Shown in pieces: positions 9,903 through 20,003 of a stretch of 64,000 nt of DNA. A program made the translations under genes and the position numbers. Within the stretch, counting starts at the first letter, position 1; every line of letters starts with the position of its first letter. The notes below the pieces were generated by a model. The model was given only the letters and a program-made list of their open reading frames with translations. It was not told the origin of the DNA and searched no databases. The DNA comes from Archangium violaceum (GTDB lineage: Bacteria; Myxococcota; Myxococcia; Myxococcales; Myxococcaceae), in contig NZ_CP069338.1 in NCBI RefSeq assembly GCF_016859125.1, positions 7,999,501-8,063,500 on the forward strand, written 5' to 3'.

Positions 9903-12032
9903 ATGAGCGCCTTCCATCGTCTCCACCCGCAGCTCCGCCACGCCATCGTGAACGAGCTGGGCTGGCGTAGCCTCCGGCCCGTGCAGGAACTGGCCGCCGA
10001 TGCCATCCTCGATGGGTGCAACGCGGTGGTGCTGGCGCCCACGGCTGGGGGCAAGACGGAGGCGAGTCTCTTCCCCGTGCTGTCGCGCATCCTGGCGGAG
10101 GATCTGCCTCCCGTGGCTGCGCTCTACGTGTGCCCCATCCGAGCCCTGCTCAACAACCAGGAGTCTCGGGTGCAGCGCTACGCGCGCATGGTGGGCCTGG
10201 ACGCCTTCAAGTGGCACGGGGATGTCGCGGGTACCGCCCGGGCCCGGTTCCTGCGGGAGCCAGCCCACGTACTGATGATCACCCCCGAGTCACTCGAAGT
10301 GATGCTCATCAGCCAGAAGACGGATGCGCGGTCGCTCTTCCGGGGGCTGTCGGCCGTCATCATCGACGAGGTGCACGCCTTCGCTGGAGATGACCGGGGC
10401 GCGCACCTGCTCAGCGTCCTGGAGCGCCTGGTGAACTTCTGCGGGCGGGACATCCAGCGCATCGGGCTGTCCGCCACGGTGGGAAACCCGGATGCCATCG
10501 GTCAGTGGCTCGTTGGTTCGAGCCAGCGCCCCTACCGACGGGTGGATCCGCCCCGGCCGCCGGGCGAGCGGGACCTGCACCTCGACTTTTTCGAGAACAC
10601 GGCGGACGTGGCCGCGGAGGCGGCGCGGCTCGGGCAGGGGAAGAAGAGTCTCGTGTTCGTCGAGAGCCGCAGCGAGGCCGAGCGGGTCGCCGCGGCCATG
10701 GCGGGCCGGGGGGTGGAGGTCTTCGTCCACCACAGCGCGGTGAGCCGCGCCGACCGCCAGCAGGCCGAGGAGCAATTCGAGAGGGGGCGCAACACGGCCA
10801 TCGTTTGCACTTCGACGATGGAGCTGGGCATCGACGTGGGAGACCTGGACCAAGTGCTCCAGGTGGATGCGCCAGCATCCGTGGCGAGCTTCCTCCAGCG
10901 AGTGGGTCGGACGGGGCGGCGCGAGGGGACGCGTTCGAACTGCACCTTCCTGTGCCAATCCCCCGAGACCCTGCTCCAGGCGACCGCTCTGGTGCGGCTT
11001 GTCGAGCGCGGGTGGGTGGAGGATGTACGTCCCCCCGAGCGGGCCTCGCACGTGCTCGCCCATCAGGTGCTGGCCCTGACGCTCCAGGAGGGAGGCGTCT
11101 CCCGGCACCAGGTGTTGCCCTGGGTTGCCGCGGCGAGTCCGTTCCGAGGGCTCCCAGAGGAGGACGTCCGCGAGCTGGTGGACACCATGCTGGAGCGGCG
11201 CATCCTCCACGAAGCAGAGGGACTTCTGTCCCTGGGGCTTGAGGGGGAGCGGGTCTACGGCCGCAAGAACTTCTTCGAGCTGTACGCCGTCTTCTCCTCG
11301 CCGCCGCTGCTGCGGGTGCTGCACGGCTCGACGGAGATCGGCACGTTGCAGGCCACGTTCGCGCGGAGCCAGGAGGACGGACACGGGCCGCTGTGCTTCC
11401 GGCTGGGCGGGAGGCCGTGGCTGGTGGTGCACGTGGACTGGGAGAAGGGGGTCTGTCAGGTCCAGCCCGCGGACAAGGGGAGGGTGCCGAGTTGGCTGGG
11501 TCCGCCCAAGAACCTGTCCTGGGCGCTGTGCCAGGAGATGAAGCGCACGCTGTCCGAGGAGGTGCCCCTCGGGGTGCTGGGCAAGACGGCGCGGGCTGAG
11601 CTCGAGGCGCTCCAGCAGACCTATGCGGGTTTGGTGGGGGAGGGGGAAGCGCCCCTGGAGGAAACGAGCGAGGGAGTGCAGTGGCATACCTTCGCGGGCG
11701 GAGCCATCAACCGACTGTTGGCCGCGGCCCTGGAGCAAGAGACGGGACGGCGGTGGACGCCGGGGAACCTGTCACTCAAGGTGAAGGACGCGGGCCTCTC
11801 CTGGGCGGGTCAGGCCATTGCATCCCTCCCACAGGTGAACTGGAACGAGAGGGCGTTCTCCCAGGCGGGTGAGGAGGTGAGGGGGAACCTGTCGAAGTTC
11901 CAGCGCTGCCTGTCACCTCGGCTCGAAGCGAAGCTGCTGGTCGAGCGGCTGTACGACGTGGAGGGGACGCGGGCCTTCATCGCCAACCACCGTGTCCCGC
12001 GAGTGAGTGGCGGCAGCGTCTGCGGGACGTGA
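9903..12032 (+). CDS. brxHI: BrxHI, BREX type 2 Lhr-like SF2 helicase
   Basis: A 709-residue DEAD/DEAH-type helicase closing the BREX type 2 operon. Motif I APTAGGKT is at residues 45-52, motif II DEVH begins at about residue 155, and motif III is the LSAT segment. The second RecA domain carries STMELGIDVGD and QRVGRTGRR. The C-terminal third (WHTFAGG onward) is the Lhr/BrxHI-type extension. It probably unwinds phage DNA or remodels BREX complexes; the exact role is not established. A truncated homologue of the same C-terminal region lies at 50838-51476 on the other strand. The ATG start is 3 bases after the brxD stop. Confidence 0.88.
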   Translation: MSAFHRLHPQLRHAIVNELGWRSLRPVQELAADAILDGCNAVVLAPTAGGKTEASLFPVLSRILAEDLPPVAALYVCPIRALLNNQESRVQRYARMVGLDAFKWHGDVAGTARARFLREPAHVLMITPESLEVMLISQKTDARSLFRGLSAVIIDEVHAFAGDDRGAHLLSVLERLVNFCGRDIQRIGLSATVGNPDAIGQWLVGSSQRPYRRVDPPRPPGERDLHLDFFENTADVAAEAARLGQGKKSLVFVESRSEAERVAAAMAGRGVEVFVHHSAVSRADRQQAEEQFERGRNTAIVCTSTMELGIDVGDLDQVLQVDAPASVASFLQRVGRTGRREGTRSNCTFLCQSPETLLQATALVRLVERGWVEDVRPPERASHVLAHQVLALTLQEGGVSRHQVLPWVAAASPFRGLPEEDVRELVDTMLERRILHEAEGLLSLGLEGERVYGRKNFFELYAVFSSPPLLRVLHGSTEIGTLQATFARSQEDGHGPLCFRLGGRPWLVVHVDWEKGVCQVQPADKGRVPSWLGPPKNLSWALCQEMKRTLSEEVPLGVLGKTARAELEALQQTYAGLVGEGEAPLEETSEGVQWHTFAGGAINRLLAAALEQETGRRWTPGNLSLKVKDAGLSWAGQAIASLPQVNWNERAFSQAGEEVRGNLSKFQRCLSPRLEAKLLVERLYDVEGTRAFIANHRVPRVSGGSVCGT

Positions 12033-12197
12033 ACAACCTGCCACACTGCGTCCGGACTGCCTCGGAGGGGCCATGCTCGGCAGGGTAATTGTCAGGGATG
12101 CCCAATGTTGTCAGGACTGGTTCCGAGGGAGCAGAATGAGCCACCATCCCGGGCAGGGGAATAGTGGCCCGGGCGGGTCCTCTGCGAGCGAACTCAA

Positions 12198-15100
12198 ATG
12201 TCGTCATCGGATGAACTGCGCGTCGCACGTGACCGCGTCGCGCGCGTCTACCGCTACCTTCAAGCCCTCAATCAGCATCGGAACCCGGCGCCGCGTCTGC
12301 TGCGCGAGCAGCTCTGGCATTTCAGGCTGAACGCCCTGCCTGCGCACCCGTCCGTTCGGTTCTCCCGGCCTGTGGGGCCTCTGAACGACGGAGCGGAGGA
12401 TTCGGGCCCTAGCGATGGGGAGTTCATTCTCCAGGTCCGGCGTCCCGTACTCACTCCTCCTCCAGCCCCTCCAGCGGTCCTTGATGACTGGCTCCTCAGC
12501 AGCTGGAAGGACGCCTTCAAGTCTGTGGAGGTGAGGGCGTCGCGCAACGAGGCCGGCGTAGAGGGAAAGTCTCAGGTGGTCGGCTTTGCGGATGAGCCTG
12601 CGCGGTCGCGAGCCCTCTCTGAGTGGCAGCCACTACGGGATGCTTGGGCTCGAAACGAGCGACCAGCGCTGGATGCGATGCGCCTTTTCGAGCAGCTCTA
12701 CGCGCTACATGGCCGCCTTGAGCGCGAGGGCGAGCGGCTTGAGCTTGTCCTTGGTGACGGCATCCTGAGTTGGCGACGGCCGGATGGGGGCGTGTTCCAT
12801 CCCATTCTCCTCCAGCGAGTGCAGCTCGAATTCAACCCGTCCATCCCGGAGTTCACCGTCACCGATAGTGGGCGTGAGGTGGATCTCTACAGCGAACTTT
12901 TTCGCACCATGGAGGAGATGGTCGGGAAGATGTTGGCGCGCTGCCGCACCGAGCTCGCCGAGGGCGGCTATGGACCTCTCGGAGGGGCTGATACCTCCGG
13001 TTTTCTACGACGCTTGGTGGTCCAGCTGTCCGCGCAGGCTCAGTTTCGCGAGGATGGTCCTCCCAAGCCAGACGCGGACCCCCCGGAGGTAGGGCGCGAT
13101 CCCGTTCTCTTCCTACGCACGCGCAGCCTGGGCTTTGCCCGCATCCTGGAAGGGATCCTTGAGGACACTTCGACGCGCGAGGACGTGCCGGTTGCCCTGC
13201 TGCGCATTGTGGGCTCGGAGGTTGGCTCAGTCTCGGCAGGTCCAGACGAGCAGCATACCGAAGCACACGGTGAACCCCTGGACGTGCTGCTGAGCAAGCC
13301 CGCCAACCCCGAACAGGTGCAGATCGCACAGCGACTTGAGCGCCACGGTTGTGTCCTTGTCCAGGGGCCACCCGGTACTGGCAAGACGCACACGATTGCC
13401 AATCTGGTGGGCCACCTGCTTGCGCAGGGTAAGAGCGTGTTGGTGACGAGTCACACCACCAAGGCGCTCAAGGTGCTGAGGGATAAGGTAGTTCCAGAGC
13501 TTCGGCCGCTGTGCGTGAGCGTCTTGGAGAGTGACCTTGAGAGTCGCAAGCAGTTGGAGGGAGCGGTCGCTGGCATCGCGGAGCGCCTGTCCTCGAGTGA
13601 CGTCGCGCGCCTCGATGCAGAGGCGGCCCTTCTCGCAAGGCGCCGGCAACAACTTCTCGAGGAATTGCGATGTGCTCGTGCCGATCTTCTAGACGCTCAG
13701 GCTGACGAGTACAGGGACGTGGTGGTCGCGGGGAAGGCGTGGCCACCCTCGCAGGCCGCACGCCATGTGGCGGCGGAAGAGGACGCACACTGCTGGCTTC
13801 CCGGGCCTGTGAAGCTCGGAGCGGCTCTCCCTCTCCTGGATGGAGAGGTGCGCGAACTCTACCTCACCAACACGGCGGTATCCGCCGAACATGAGGGGGA
13901 GCTTGCGTGCAGTCTACCCGAGCCGGGGGACTTGCTGGCACCTCAGGAATTCGAAGCTCTGCTCCAGCGCCGACGGGTACTCGGTGCGAAAGAGCTCGGC
14001 TTCCGGGCTGAGCTGTGGGCAACCAGACCTCATGCGGACGACCCTGTTGACCTTGATGCACTCGCGGATCGCTGCCGACGTGCGATGGCGCCGCTCGCCG
14101 ACGCGGAGGCGTGGAAGCTCGCCGTGATCTCTGCTGGAGTGGCCGGGGAGACGGAAGCCGCACCCTGGCATTCCCTCGTCGCACTGGTGGAGCGGGTGCG
14201 AACGGAGGCTGTCAACGCACGAGAGTTGCTCTTGGATCACGCCCCGAATGTCGTTGGCGACCTCTCGCTTGAGGAGCAACTCCGGGTGGTGGGCGAAATT
14301 CAGCACCACTTGGAGAGCGGGGGAACGCTCAGCGCGTTCTCCCTTCTCACCCGCGGTGCGTGGAAGCGCTTCATCCGAGGCAGCCGAGTGGCCACGGGTG
14401 TGCCACGACAGCTGGAACACTTCCGGGCTCTTGGCTCGCTCCTGCGCGTCAAGGAGCTTCGCCAGGCACTTGCCGGCCGCTGGGACCGGCAGATGGGGGT
14501 GCTCGGAGCACCGGCGTCCGCACAACTCGGGGAGGCGCCCGAGGATTCCGCGATGCAGTACTGCGGTGAGATTCGCCGTGGCCTTGCGTGGGCGAGCTCC
14601 GTGTGGGGGCCTCTTGAGATGGAACTCGAGCAGCGCGGGCTGCGCTGGCGCGTGCTGCTCGACGAGGCTCAGGTCAACCTGGGTCCCCACGGCTCTCTCC
14701 TGCGGCTGCGCGATACCGTCGTTGGAGTCGTCACGAGGGTAGTGCAATCGCGTGCCTGGGCAGTCGAGCAGACACGAATCAACACCCGCCTGGATGCGGC
14801 AGCGCGCAAAGTCGCCACCTGGGGTGGAGCTGCGGCTCCCTCTACCCTTGTCCGAGCCTTGCACCGAGCGCTGGAGGCTGGCGATGCGCAGGGCTACGCA
14901 GAGACGTACGCTCGGTTCGTGGATGTGCATGGCCGGCGGCGAACCCTTGAGCGTCGCCGGGAGCTTCTCGGCCGACTAGAGGCTGTTGCTCCCGGGTGGG
15001 CCGCTGCTGTTCGGGAGCGACGTGGCATCAATGGGAACGATGCTCCACCGAGCTCCCCCGTGGACGCATGGTGCTGGCGCCAGTTACATGACGAGCTGGA

Positions 15101-17342
15101 GCGCCGCGGCCGCGTGCAGCTCCCCACGCTTCAGGAACAGATCGAGTCGAAGTCCAATGAGCTTCGGCGTACCACCGCAGAACTCATCGAGCGGCGCGCC
15201 TGGGCTGCGCAGGTGCGCCGCACCACCGTGCGGCAGCAGCAGGCGCTGGTGGGTTGGCTCGACCTGGTGCGCCGCATAGGAAAGGGCACTGGTAAGCGCG
15301 CCCCGCTGCTGAAGGCAGAGGCCGCGCGTCAGATGAACAAGTGCCGCGAGGCGGTTCCCGTATGGGTGATGCCGCTCACTCAGGTGGTGGAGAACTTCGA
15401 CGCGTCCACGCGGTTCGACGTCGTCATCATCGATGAGGCGAGCCAGAGTGATGTGATGGCGCTGGTCGCGTTGTACATGGCCGACTACGCAGTTGTCGTC
15501 GGTGATCACGAGCAGGTCAGCCCCTCCGCTGTTGGCCAGAATTTGGATGTAGTCCAGCACCTCATCGACGAGCATCTGGCGGGCATTCCCAATGCCATGC
15601 TCTATGACGGCCGGATGTCCGTGTACGACCTTGCCCGTCAGTCCTTCGGCGGCATGGTGTGCCTCACCGAGCACTTCCGTTGCGTGCCAGACATCATCGA
15701 GTTCAGTAACCAGCTATCGTACGAGGGCCGTATCAAGCCGCTGCGGGAGGCCGCAGACGCTACCCTCAAGCCAGCGCTCCTGACACACCGGGTGTCGGGT
15801 CGGGCCGAGGCGAAGGTCAACCGGCAGGAGGCGCTCGCGGTGGCCTCCCTTATCGTCGCTGCGGTGGAGCGCTCGGAGTACTCGGGCAGGACCTTCGGCG
15901 TCATCTCGCTCGTGGGTGAGGAGCAGGCACTCGAGGTGGAACAGTTGCTGCGCGAGCACCTGCACCCCACAGAATACGAACGCCGGCGCATTCTCTGTGG
16001 CAACGCGGCGCAATTCCAAGGGGACGAGCGCGATGTGATGTTCCTTTCCATGGTGGATAGCCCTCAGGGAGGGCCTCTCACCCTGCGTGCTACTCAGGAT
16101 TTCAAACAGCGATTCAATGTCGCTGTCAGCCGTGCTCGCGACCAACTCTGGGTGGTGTACTCCCTGAACGCCGGTGTGGACCTCAAGCCGGATGACCTCC
16201 GCCGACGACTCCTTGATCATTGCGCCAATCCGTGGGGCCTGGGCCAGGCTATTCAGCGAGCGGAGGCGAAGACGGAGTCGCCTTTCGAGCAGGAGGTGCT
16301 AGCGAGACTCGTGCGCGCGGGGTACCGCGTGACGCCTCAATGGGCGGTGGGACATTACCGCATCGATTTGGTTGTCGAGGGGGGCGGTCGCAGGCTGGCT
16401 GTCGAGTGCGACGGGGATCGTTACCACCCACTGGAGAAGCTGCCAGAGGACATGGCGCGGCAGGCCATTCTCGAGCGGCTCGGCTGGCGCTTTGTTCGGC
16501 TCCGTGGCAGTTCCTTCTTCCGCAATCCGGAAGCGGCAATGCAGCCTGTCTTCGCCCGACTGCGGGAGCTTGGCATCTCTCCAGAGGGAGGAGAAAGGAA
16601 TGCGTCCGAGGAGCCAGCGTCAATGGCGCTCCACGCAAGTCTCGTGCAGAGAGCCGAGGCACTTCAGCGTGAGTGGGAGCAGGAGGCCAGCTTGCGCTCT
16701 GCGGAGCAGAGAAAGTCAGACGATGAGAGCGCCTTGCCTCGTGTCGGCAGGAGTCCCGCTGGTTCAGGTGGCCCCGGCGCATCTGCTCGCGCGGCGCGAG
16801 GGGCTGCTGGACGCGTGGTGGGACAGAAGGCCACCTCTCCGGCGGATGCACCGGCCGCGACCGTTGCTGAAGGCTTCAAACCGGCTCTCAGTGTCCATGC
16901 GGCCCCGGTTGCGGAGACAGATTCGCGCCCGATGACAAGCCCAGTGCTCGCCGTCCCCCGTCCGGCCCCTGCAGAGCAGGTAAAGCATCCGGTCCGAGCC
17001 CGGTCTCCCAAGGATCCGCTGCCCGATACGGTGGCTGCGCTCCTCTCTGAGAACAGCTTCACTTGCCCGGCCTGCGGCGGTGGGCGGCGCCTGTGGGTGG
17101 GCGACAAGGGGCCGTTCCTCAAGTGTAACGTCCGTAGCTGCCTCAAGAGCGAGGGCGTGTCGGTGGAAATTCTTACGGAAGCGCTCAAGCAGCTTGCTGC
17201 CAAGTGCTCGTGCCTTGCACCCATGAAGGTGGAGAGAGGGCCGACAGGGCTTCCGGTTCTTGGTTGCTCGGAGGCTTCGACATGCCGGAAGAGCTTTCCA
17301 TGGAAGGAGTTCCGGGACCGGCTGCGCGGCCGGCTGCTCTAA
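12198..17342 (+). CDS. Giant SF1 helicase fused to a Vsr/MTES_1575-like nuclease and a zinc finger
   Basis: A 1714-residue fusion. An N-terminal ~380 residues of unknown fold precede an SF1 (Dna2/Upf1-type) helicase with Walker A GPPGTGKT at about residues 390-397 and DEAS Walker B near 1077. The C-terminal helicase motifs include QRFNVAVSRARDQLWVV. At ~1365-1460 follows a small endonuclease domain of the Vsr/REase_MTES_1575 type: SPFEQEVLARL start, then IDLVVEGGGRRLAVECDGD with the expected D...E-x-D pattern. A disordered linker leads to a topoisomerase-type zinc finger (TCPACGG ... KCNVRSC) near 1620. Helicase-Vsr fusions of this type are known in defence islands. It starts 165 bases after brxHI on the same strand, and the ribosome site is weak, so it may be a separate unit. 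It could be BREX cargo or an independent defence gene. Confidence 0.8.
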   Translation: MSSSDELRVARDRVARVYRYLQALNQHRNPAPRLLREQLWHFRLNALPAHPSVRFSRPVGPLNDGAEDSGPSDGEFILQVRRPVLTPPPAPPAVLDDWLLSSWKDAFKSVEVRASRNEAGVEGKSQVVGFADEPARSRALSEWQPLRDAWARNERPALDAMRLFEQLYALHGRLEREGERLELVLGDGILSWRRPDGGVFHPILLQRVQLEFNPSIPEFTVTDSGREVDLYSELFRTMEEMVGKMLARCRTELAEGGYGPLGGADTSGFLRRLVVQLSAQAQFREDGPPKPDADPPEVGRDPVLFLRTRSLGFARILEGILEDTSTREDVPVALLRIVGSEVGSVSAGPDEQHTEAHGEPLDVLLSKPANPEQVQIAQRLERHGCVLVQGPPGTGKTHTIANLVGHLLAQGKSVLVTSHTTKALKVLRDKVVPELRPLCVSVLESDLESRKQLEGAVAGIAERLSSSDVARLDAEAALLARRRQQLLEELRCARADLLDAQADEYRDVVVAGKAWPPSQAARHVAAEEDAHCWLPGPVKLGAALPLLDGEVRELYLTNTAVSAEHEGELACSLPEPGDLLAPQEFEALLQRRRVLGAKELGFRAELWATRPHADDPVDLDALADRCRRAMAPLADAEAWKLAVISAGVAGETEAAPWHSLVALVERVRTEAVNARELLLDHAPNVVGDLSLEEQLRVVGEIQHHLESGGTLSAFSLLTRGAWKRFIRGSRVATGVPRQLEHFRALGSLLRVKELRQALAGRWDRQMGVLGAPASAQLGEAPEDSAMQYCGEIRRGLAWASSVWGPLEMELEQRGLRWRVLLDEAQVNLGPHGSLLRLRDTVVGVVTRVVQSRAWAVEQTRINTRLDAAARKVATWGGAAAPSTLVRALHRALEAGDAQGYAETYARFVDVHGRRRTLERRRELLGRLEAVAPGWAAAVRERRGINGNDAPPSSPVDAWCWRQLHDELERRGRVQLPTLQEQIESKSNELRRTTAELIERRAWAAQVRRTTVRQQQALVGWLDLVRRIGKGTGKRAPLLKAEAARQMNKCREAVPVWVMPLTQVVENFDASTRFDVVIIDEASQSDVMALVALYMADYAVVVGDHEQVSPSAVGQNLDVVQHLIDEHLAGIPNAMLYDGRMSVYDLARQSFGGMVCLTEHFRCVPDIIEFSNQLSYEGRIKPLREAADATLKPALLTHRVSGRAEAKVNRQEALAVASLIVAAVERSEYSGRTFGVISLVGEEQALEVEQLLREHLHPTEYERRRILCGNAAQFQGDERDVMFLSMVDSPQGGPLTLRATQDFKQRFNVAVSRARDQLWVVYSLNAGVDLKPDDLRRRLLDHCANPWGLGQAIQRAEAKTESPFEQEVLARLVRAGYRVTPQWAVGHYRIDLVVEGGGRRLAVECDGDRYHPLEKLPEDMARQAILERLGWRFVRLRGSSFFRNPEAAMQPVFARLRELGISPEGGERNASEEPASMALHASLVQRAEALQREWEQEASLRSAEQRKSDDESALPRVGRSPAGSGGPGASARAARGAAGRVVGQKATSPADAPAATVAEGFKPALSVHAAPVAETDSRPMTSPVLAVPRPAPAEQVKHPVRARSPKDPLPDTVAALLSENSFTCPACGGGRRLWVGDKGPFLKCNVRSCLKSEGVSVEILTEALKQLAAKCSCLAPMKVERGPTGLPVLGCSEASTCRKSFPWKEFRDRLRGRLL

Positions 17343-17456
17343 TCAACTGACAAGGTCGCCTCTTGCGAGAGACTGCACGGGCAGATGTAGATGCGGTTAC
17401 GTGAGCTGAACTGTGACCTCGGGCGAGCACTGCTTTCGAAGGGAGGTGTGAGCGAA

Positions 17457-18530
17457 ATGACGGAAATACTGGGGACGGAGCCTCCGCGTGTATACATCTG
17501 CTGTGATTGGGGTAAGGAGTTCGACAAGCGCGCAGTGTTCCTGACGGACACGCGCACGCGGCGTATTCGTTTCGCTGGGCGTAGCCCCTTCCTCTCCGCT
17601 GCAGGAACTCCCTGGTCTGTGCGAGAGGCACTGGCCTGTGCACGCGAATTCGCTCCGAAGAGTTCCGTGGTCCTTGCCTTCGATGTTCCGCTTGGTGTTC
17701 CACTCTCCTATTTTCACGCAGCGAAACGGTATGCACCCTGGACCAGTATCAAGACCTTCGTAGATTGGTTGCCACTTGCATGTCGTCATCGGGGTTTCCT
17801 TGAGAGCAGCAATACCGCCTCTACATGGCGGGTGGACCGCCCTTTCTTCGCCGTGCCTGCAGGTAAGGGGTCTCTCAAGGCATTCGAGGCAGAGGCGACC
17901 CGCTATGGAGTCTTGCTGCTACGGAGCATTGAGCGCCAAGCATGTGCCAAGCCTGTCTTCGTCACCTCCGGTATCCCCGGTTCAGTGGGGTCAGCGGCCA
18001 TCGAATTCTGGCGCGAGTTGGTGGATGTGCTCGCTGGGTCGCGTGACTTCGCATTGTGGCCCTTCGAGGGAAAGCTCGACACACTGCTGAATGCCCACCG
18101 CATAGTGCTCGCGGAGATGTACCCGCGTGCTGCCTATTCCGTTGCGCTTTCGTCATCCCCTCCTGAGGAGCGCGCGCGGTTGAAAATTGCGAAGAATGAT
18201 GAGGGCTGCCGGCGCGCCGCGTTGCGTGAGTTGCTTGATAGCAAATGGGTGCGCGATGAGCAGGTTGTGCTCACGCCGGAGGACGTTGAGAGCGCTGCGG
18301 TAAGCGAGGATTCCTTCGACGCGCTTATCACAGCGGCCGCCCTGCTGAGGTGTGCTCTTGACGGCACCCCACTGTCTCAACCCGCGTTGGAAGATCCGGA
18401 AGCGGAAGGCGGCATCCTATGCACCGGCGGCATTAACCTCGCATTACCTGAGAGGAACTTTGCAGGACCCTGTGTCGAGAGTCCCTCGTCACGTATGTGT
18501 TACCGCGCAGGCTTGTTGATGGGGATGTGA
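17457..18530 (+). CDS. DUF429-type RNase-H-like protein
   Basis: A 357-residue protein resembling DUF429, a predicted RNase-H-fold nuclease family. Acidic residues fall in family positions: YICCDWG on the first strand, VLAFDVPLG in the middle, and SFDALITAAALL followed by EAEGGIL at the end. The ATG at 17457 is preferred because GGGAGG sits 10 bases upstream; a longer frame with 22 extra residues begins at 17391 but has no ribosome site. It lies 114 bases after the helicase-nuclease on the same strand, so the two may form one transcription unit. Function is unproven; a nuclease partner for the helicase is an inference. Confidence 0.65.
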   Translation: MTEILGTEPPRVYICCDWGKEFDKRAVFLTDTRTRRIRFAGRSPFLSAAGTPWSVREALACAREFAPKSSVVLAFDVPLGVPLSYFHAAKRYAPWTSIKTFVDWLPLACRHRGFLESSNTASTWRVDRPFFAVPAGKGSLKAFEAEATRYGVLLLRSIERQACAKPVFVTSGIPGSVGSAAIEFWRELVDVLAGSRDFALWPFEGKLDTLLNAHRIVLAEMYPRAAYSVALSSSPPEERARLKIAKNDEGCRRAALRELLDSKWVRDEQVVLTPEDVESAAVSEDSFDALITAAALLRCALDGTPLSQPALEDPEAEGGILCTGGINLALPERNFAGPCVESPSSRMCYRAGLLMGM

Positions 18531-19118
18531 GCACGCTTGCTGATGGACTCTCCTTGGTGGCTCTATCGCCACACTGGGAGATGGGGAGGGGTTCGGGGAG
18601 GGGCGGCCCAGGGGTTGCGAAGGGAAGGCGGCCGACCCTCATGAGGGAGGGCACGGGATAGGGCGAGGGGAATCGGGCGTCGCTCGCACAGCCCATCCAG
18701 GCCATCCGGAGTGCTGAATGTCCCGAGCGCGGGAGGCAGCGACTGCGTGCACCGCGCGAGGTCGATTCCGGAGCAGTCGAGCACCAGCACGGAGTCAGGT
18801 GGGTTCATTGCCCGGTTGCCGCAAGTCCGCTCCACGCGACGGGAGGAGCAGCCTTCCGGCAACCTGGATGGAGGCCGAAGGAGCGGAGGGCGGCAGCGGA
18901 GGCATCGGCGCTCGGCCCCGCGGCAACAAGTGCTGGAGCTGGCCGGAGTACGCAGCCAGGCCTGTCGCGGGGCAGACCTGTCCCCTCCAGCCTCGCTGTC
19001 CGACGCGGGCCCAGGGGTGTGGGCGTGCGTCGACAGGCCGGATTCGAGCGCCGTATGCGCAGTGGCTACCCCCAACCCGGTGGGCGGTTCGGAGCCGCTG
19101 CTGGCGCCTGGGTTCCCA
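18531..19118. other. Stretch without a confident gene
   Basis: Both strands carry GC-driven open frames here, none with a recognisable motif or ribosome site. Because the zinc-binding transposase-like gene ends at 19119 reading into this stretch, it may hold a decayed second transposase gene on the minus strand. I could not reconstruct one. Confidence 0.3.
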
Positions 19119-19724
19119 TCAGCTCACATGGCAAGCCCCGGCGAACGCCTGGTGGGGCAACCCGGCTGCGCGTGCCCAGGGCGGTGCCCGGCCGCATAAG
19201 GCCTGGGCGGCACGTGCCGCCACCTGCCTGGGTGCACCCTTGGCCCGCGAATCCAGCGAGGCCCACAGCTTCCCATCCGCCACCTGCCGGGCCCAGCGCG
19301 CCAGCGTCCGCCATCCTCGGGGCTTTCCCTCCGCTGGCAGCTGTCCACCCACCACGGCGCGTACCTGGGCCGCGCTCCAGCCGCACAGGCCCCAGAGCGC
19401 CAGCGCCAGCGCCATGGCCGCTCCCGAGAAGTGCTTGCGGGCCAGCACGGACGCAGGCACCACCGTCAGCACGGCCGTACACGCCTTGCAGCGGTAGCGA
19501 CGACAGGCCACCTCCCGCTTCACCGCCACCTTTCCGGGAGCCTCGGGCCCTCGCTGCTGCCGCTGTACCACGCCATGCCCGTGTATCCACACCTCGCCCC
19601 CTTCGAAAGCCGGCTGGCCGCACCGCGGACACGTGCGCGGGCGGGCCTCGTCGGTGGTGGACGGCGACACACCGCTCTGCCCTCTCATGCGGAGGACTCC
19701 CCCGGTTTCTGTCTTCTGCTCCAT
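19119..19724 (-). CDS. Zinc-binding transposase-like protein (DUF6431-like)
   Basis: A ~201-residue protein starting at the ATG read from 19724. It has a CPRCGQ ... CKAC pattern, two CxxC knuckles ~45 residues apart, with a YRCKACTAVLTVVP segment typical of IS-encoded zinc-binding domains and similar to DUF6431 proteins. After this come helical residues ending in an Arg/Ala-rich tail. Such proteins usually accompany a DDE transposase, but no intact one follows at 18531-19118, so the element is probably incomplete. A longer reading frame exists upstream to 19949, but its added residues look non-coding. The right end of the element may be near 20000, where sequence character changes. Confidence 0.5.
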   Translation of the reverse strand: MEQKTETGGVLRMRGQSGVSPSTTDEARPRTCPRCGQPAFEGGEVWIHGHGVVQRQQRGPEAPGKVAVKREVACRRYRCKACTAVLTVVPASVLARKHFSGAAMALALALWGLCGWSAAQVRAVVGGQLPAEGKPRGWRTLARWARQVADGKLWASLDSRAKGAPRQVAARAAQALCGRAPPWARAAGLPHQAFAGACHVS

Positions 19725-20003
19725 GTTCGTCTTGTCGCGGAGCCCGGGTGTGGGCGGCGGGTCTGTCCACCGCCAACCCACCCCTGCTCGTTGCCATGCT
19801 GCTCCGCCCTCCTCTCGCGCCCGCTCTATCCCTGCTCCTGGGCGTTGACACGGACCAGCAGGGGCGGACAGGCACGGGCAACCTTGGGGCTCTTCCCTCG
19901 CCATGCTTGCTGATGGAATCCTGGCCCCGCCCGGGGGCCTCTCCATCATTCTGCGTGCTCATCCGGGCCCACTTCTCCCTCATCCAGCGTGCTCGGTAAC
20001 AGT

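Noticed and set aside
1-12032. DISARM instead of BREX
   Set aside because: PglZ, PglY and BrxD are present in the BREX type 2 order; DISARM lacks PglZ and carries DUF1998 and PLD proteins that are not seen here.
18711-19199. Plus-strand gene before the zinc-binding element
   Set aside because: The translation is Ser/Pro/Gly/Arg-rich without any motif or ribosome site.
19019-19999. 326-residue plus-strand frame opposite the zinc-binding gene
   Set aside because: Pro/Ala/Arg low-complexity, with no start signal; the minus strand has the CxxC motifs.
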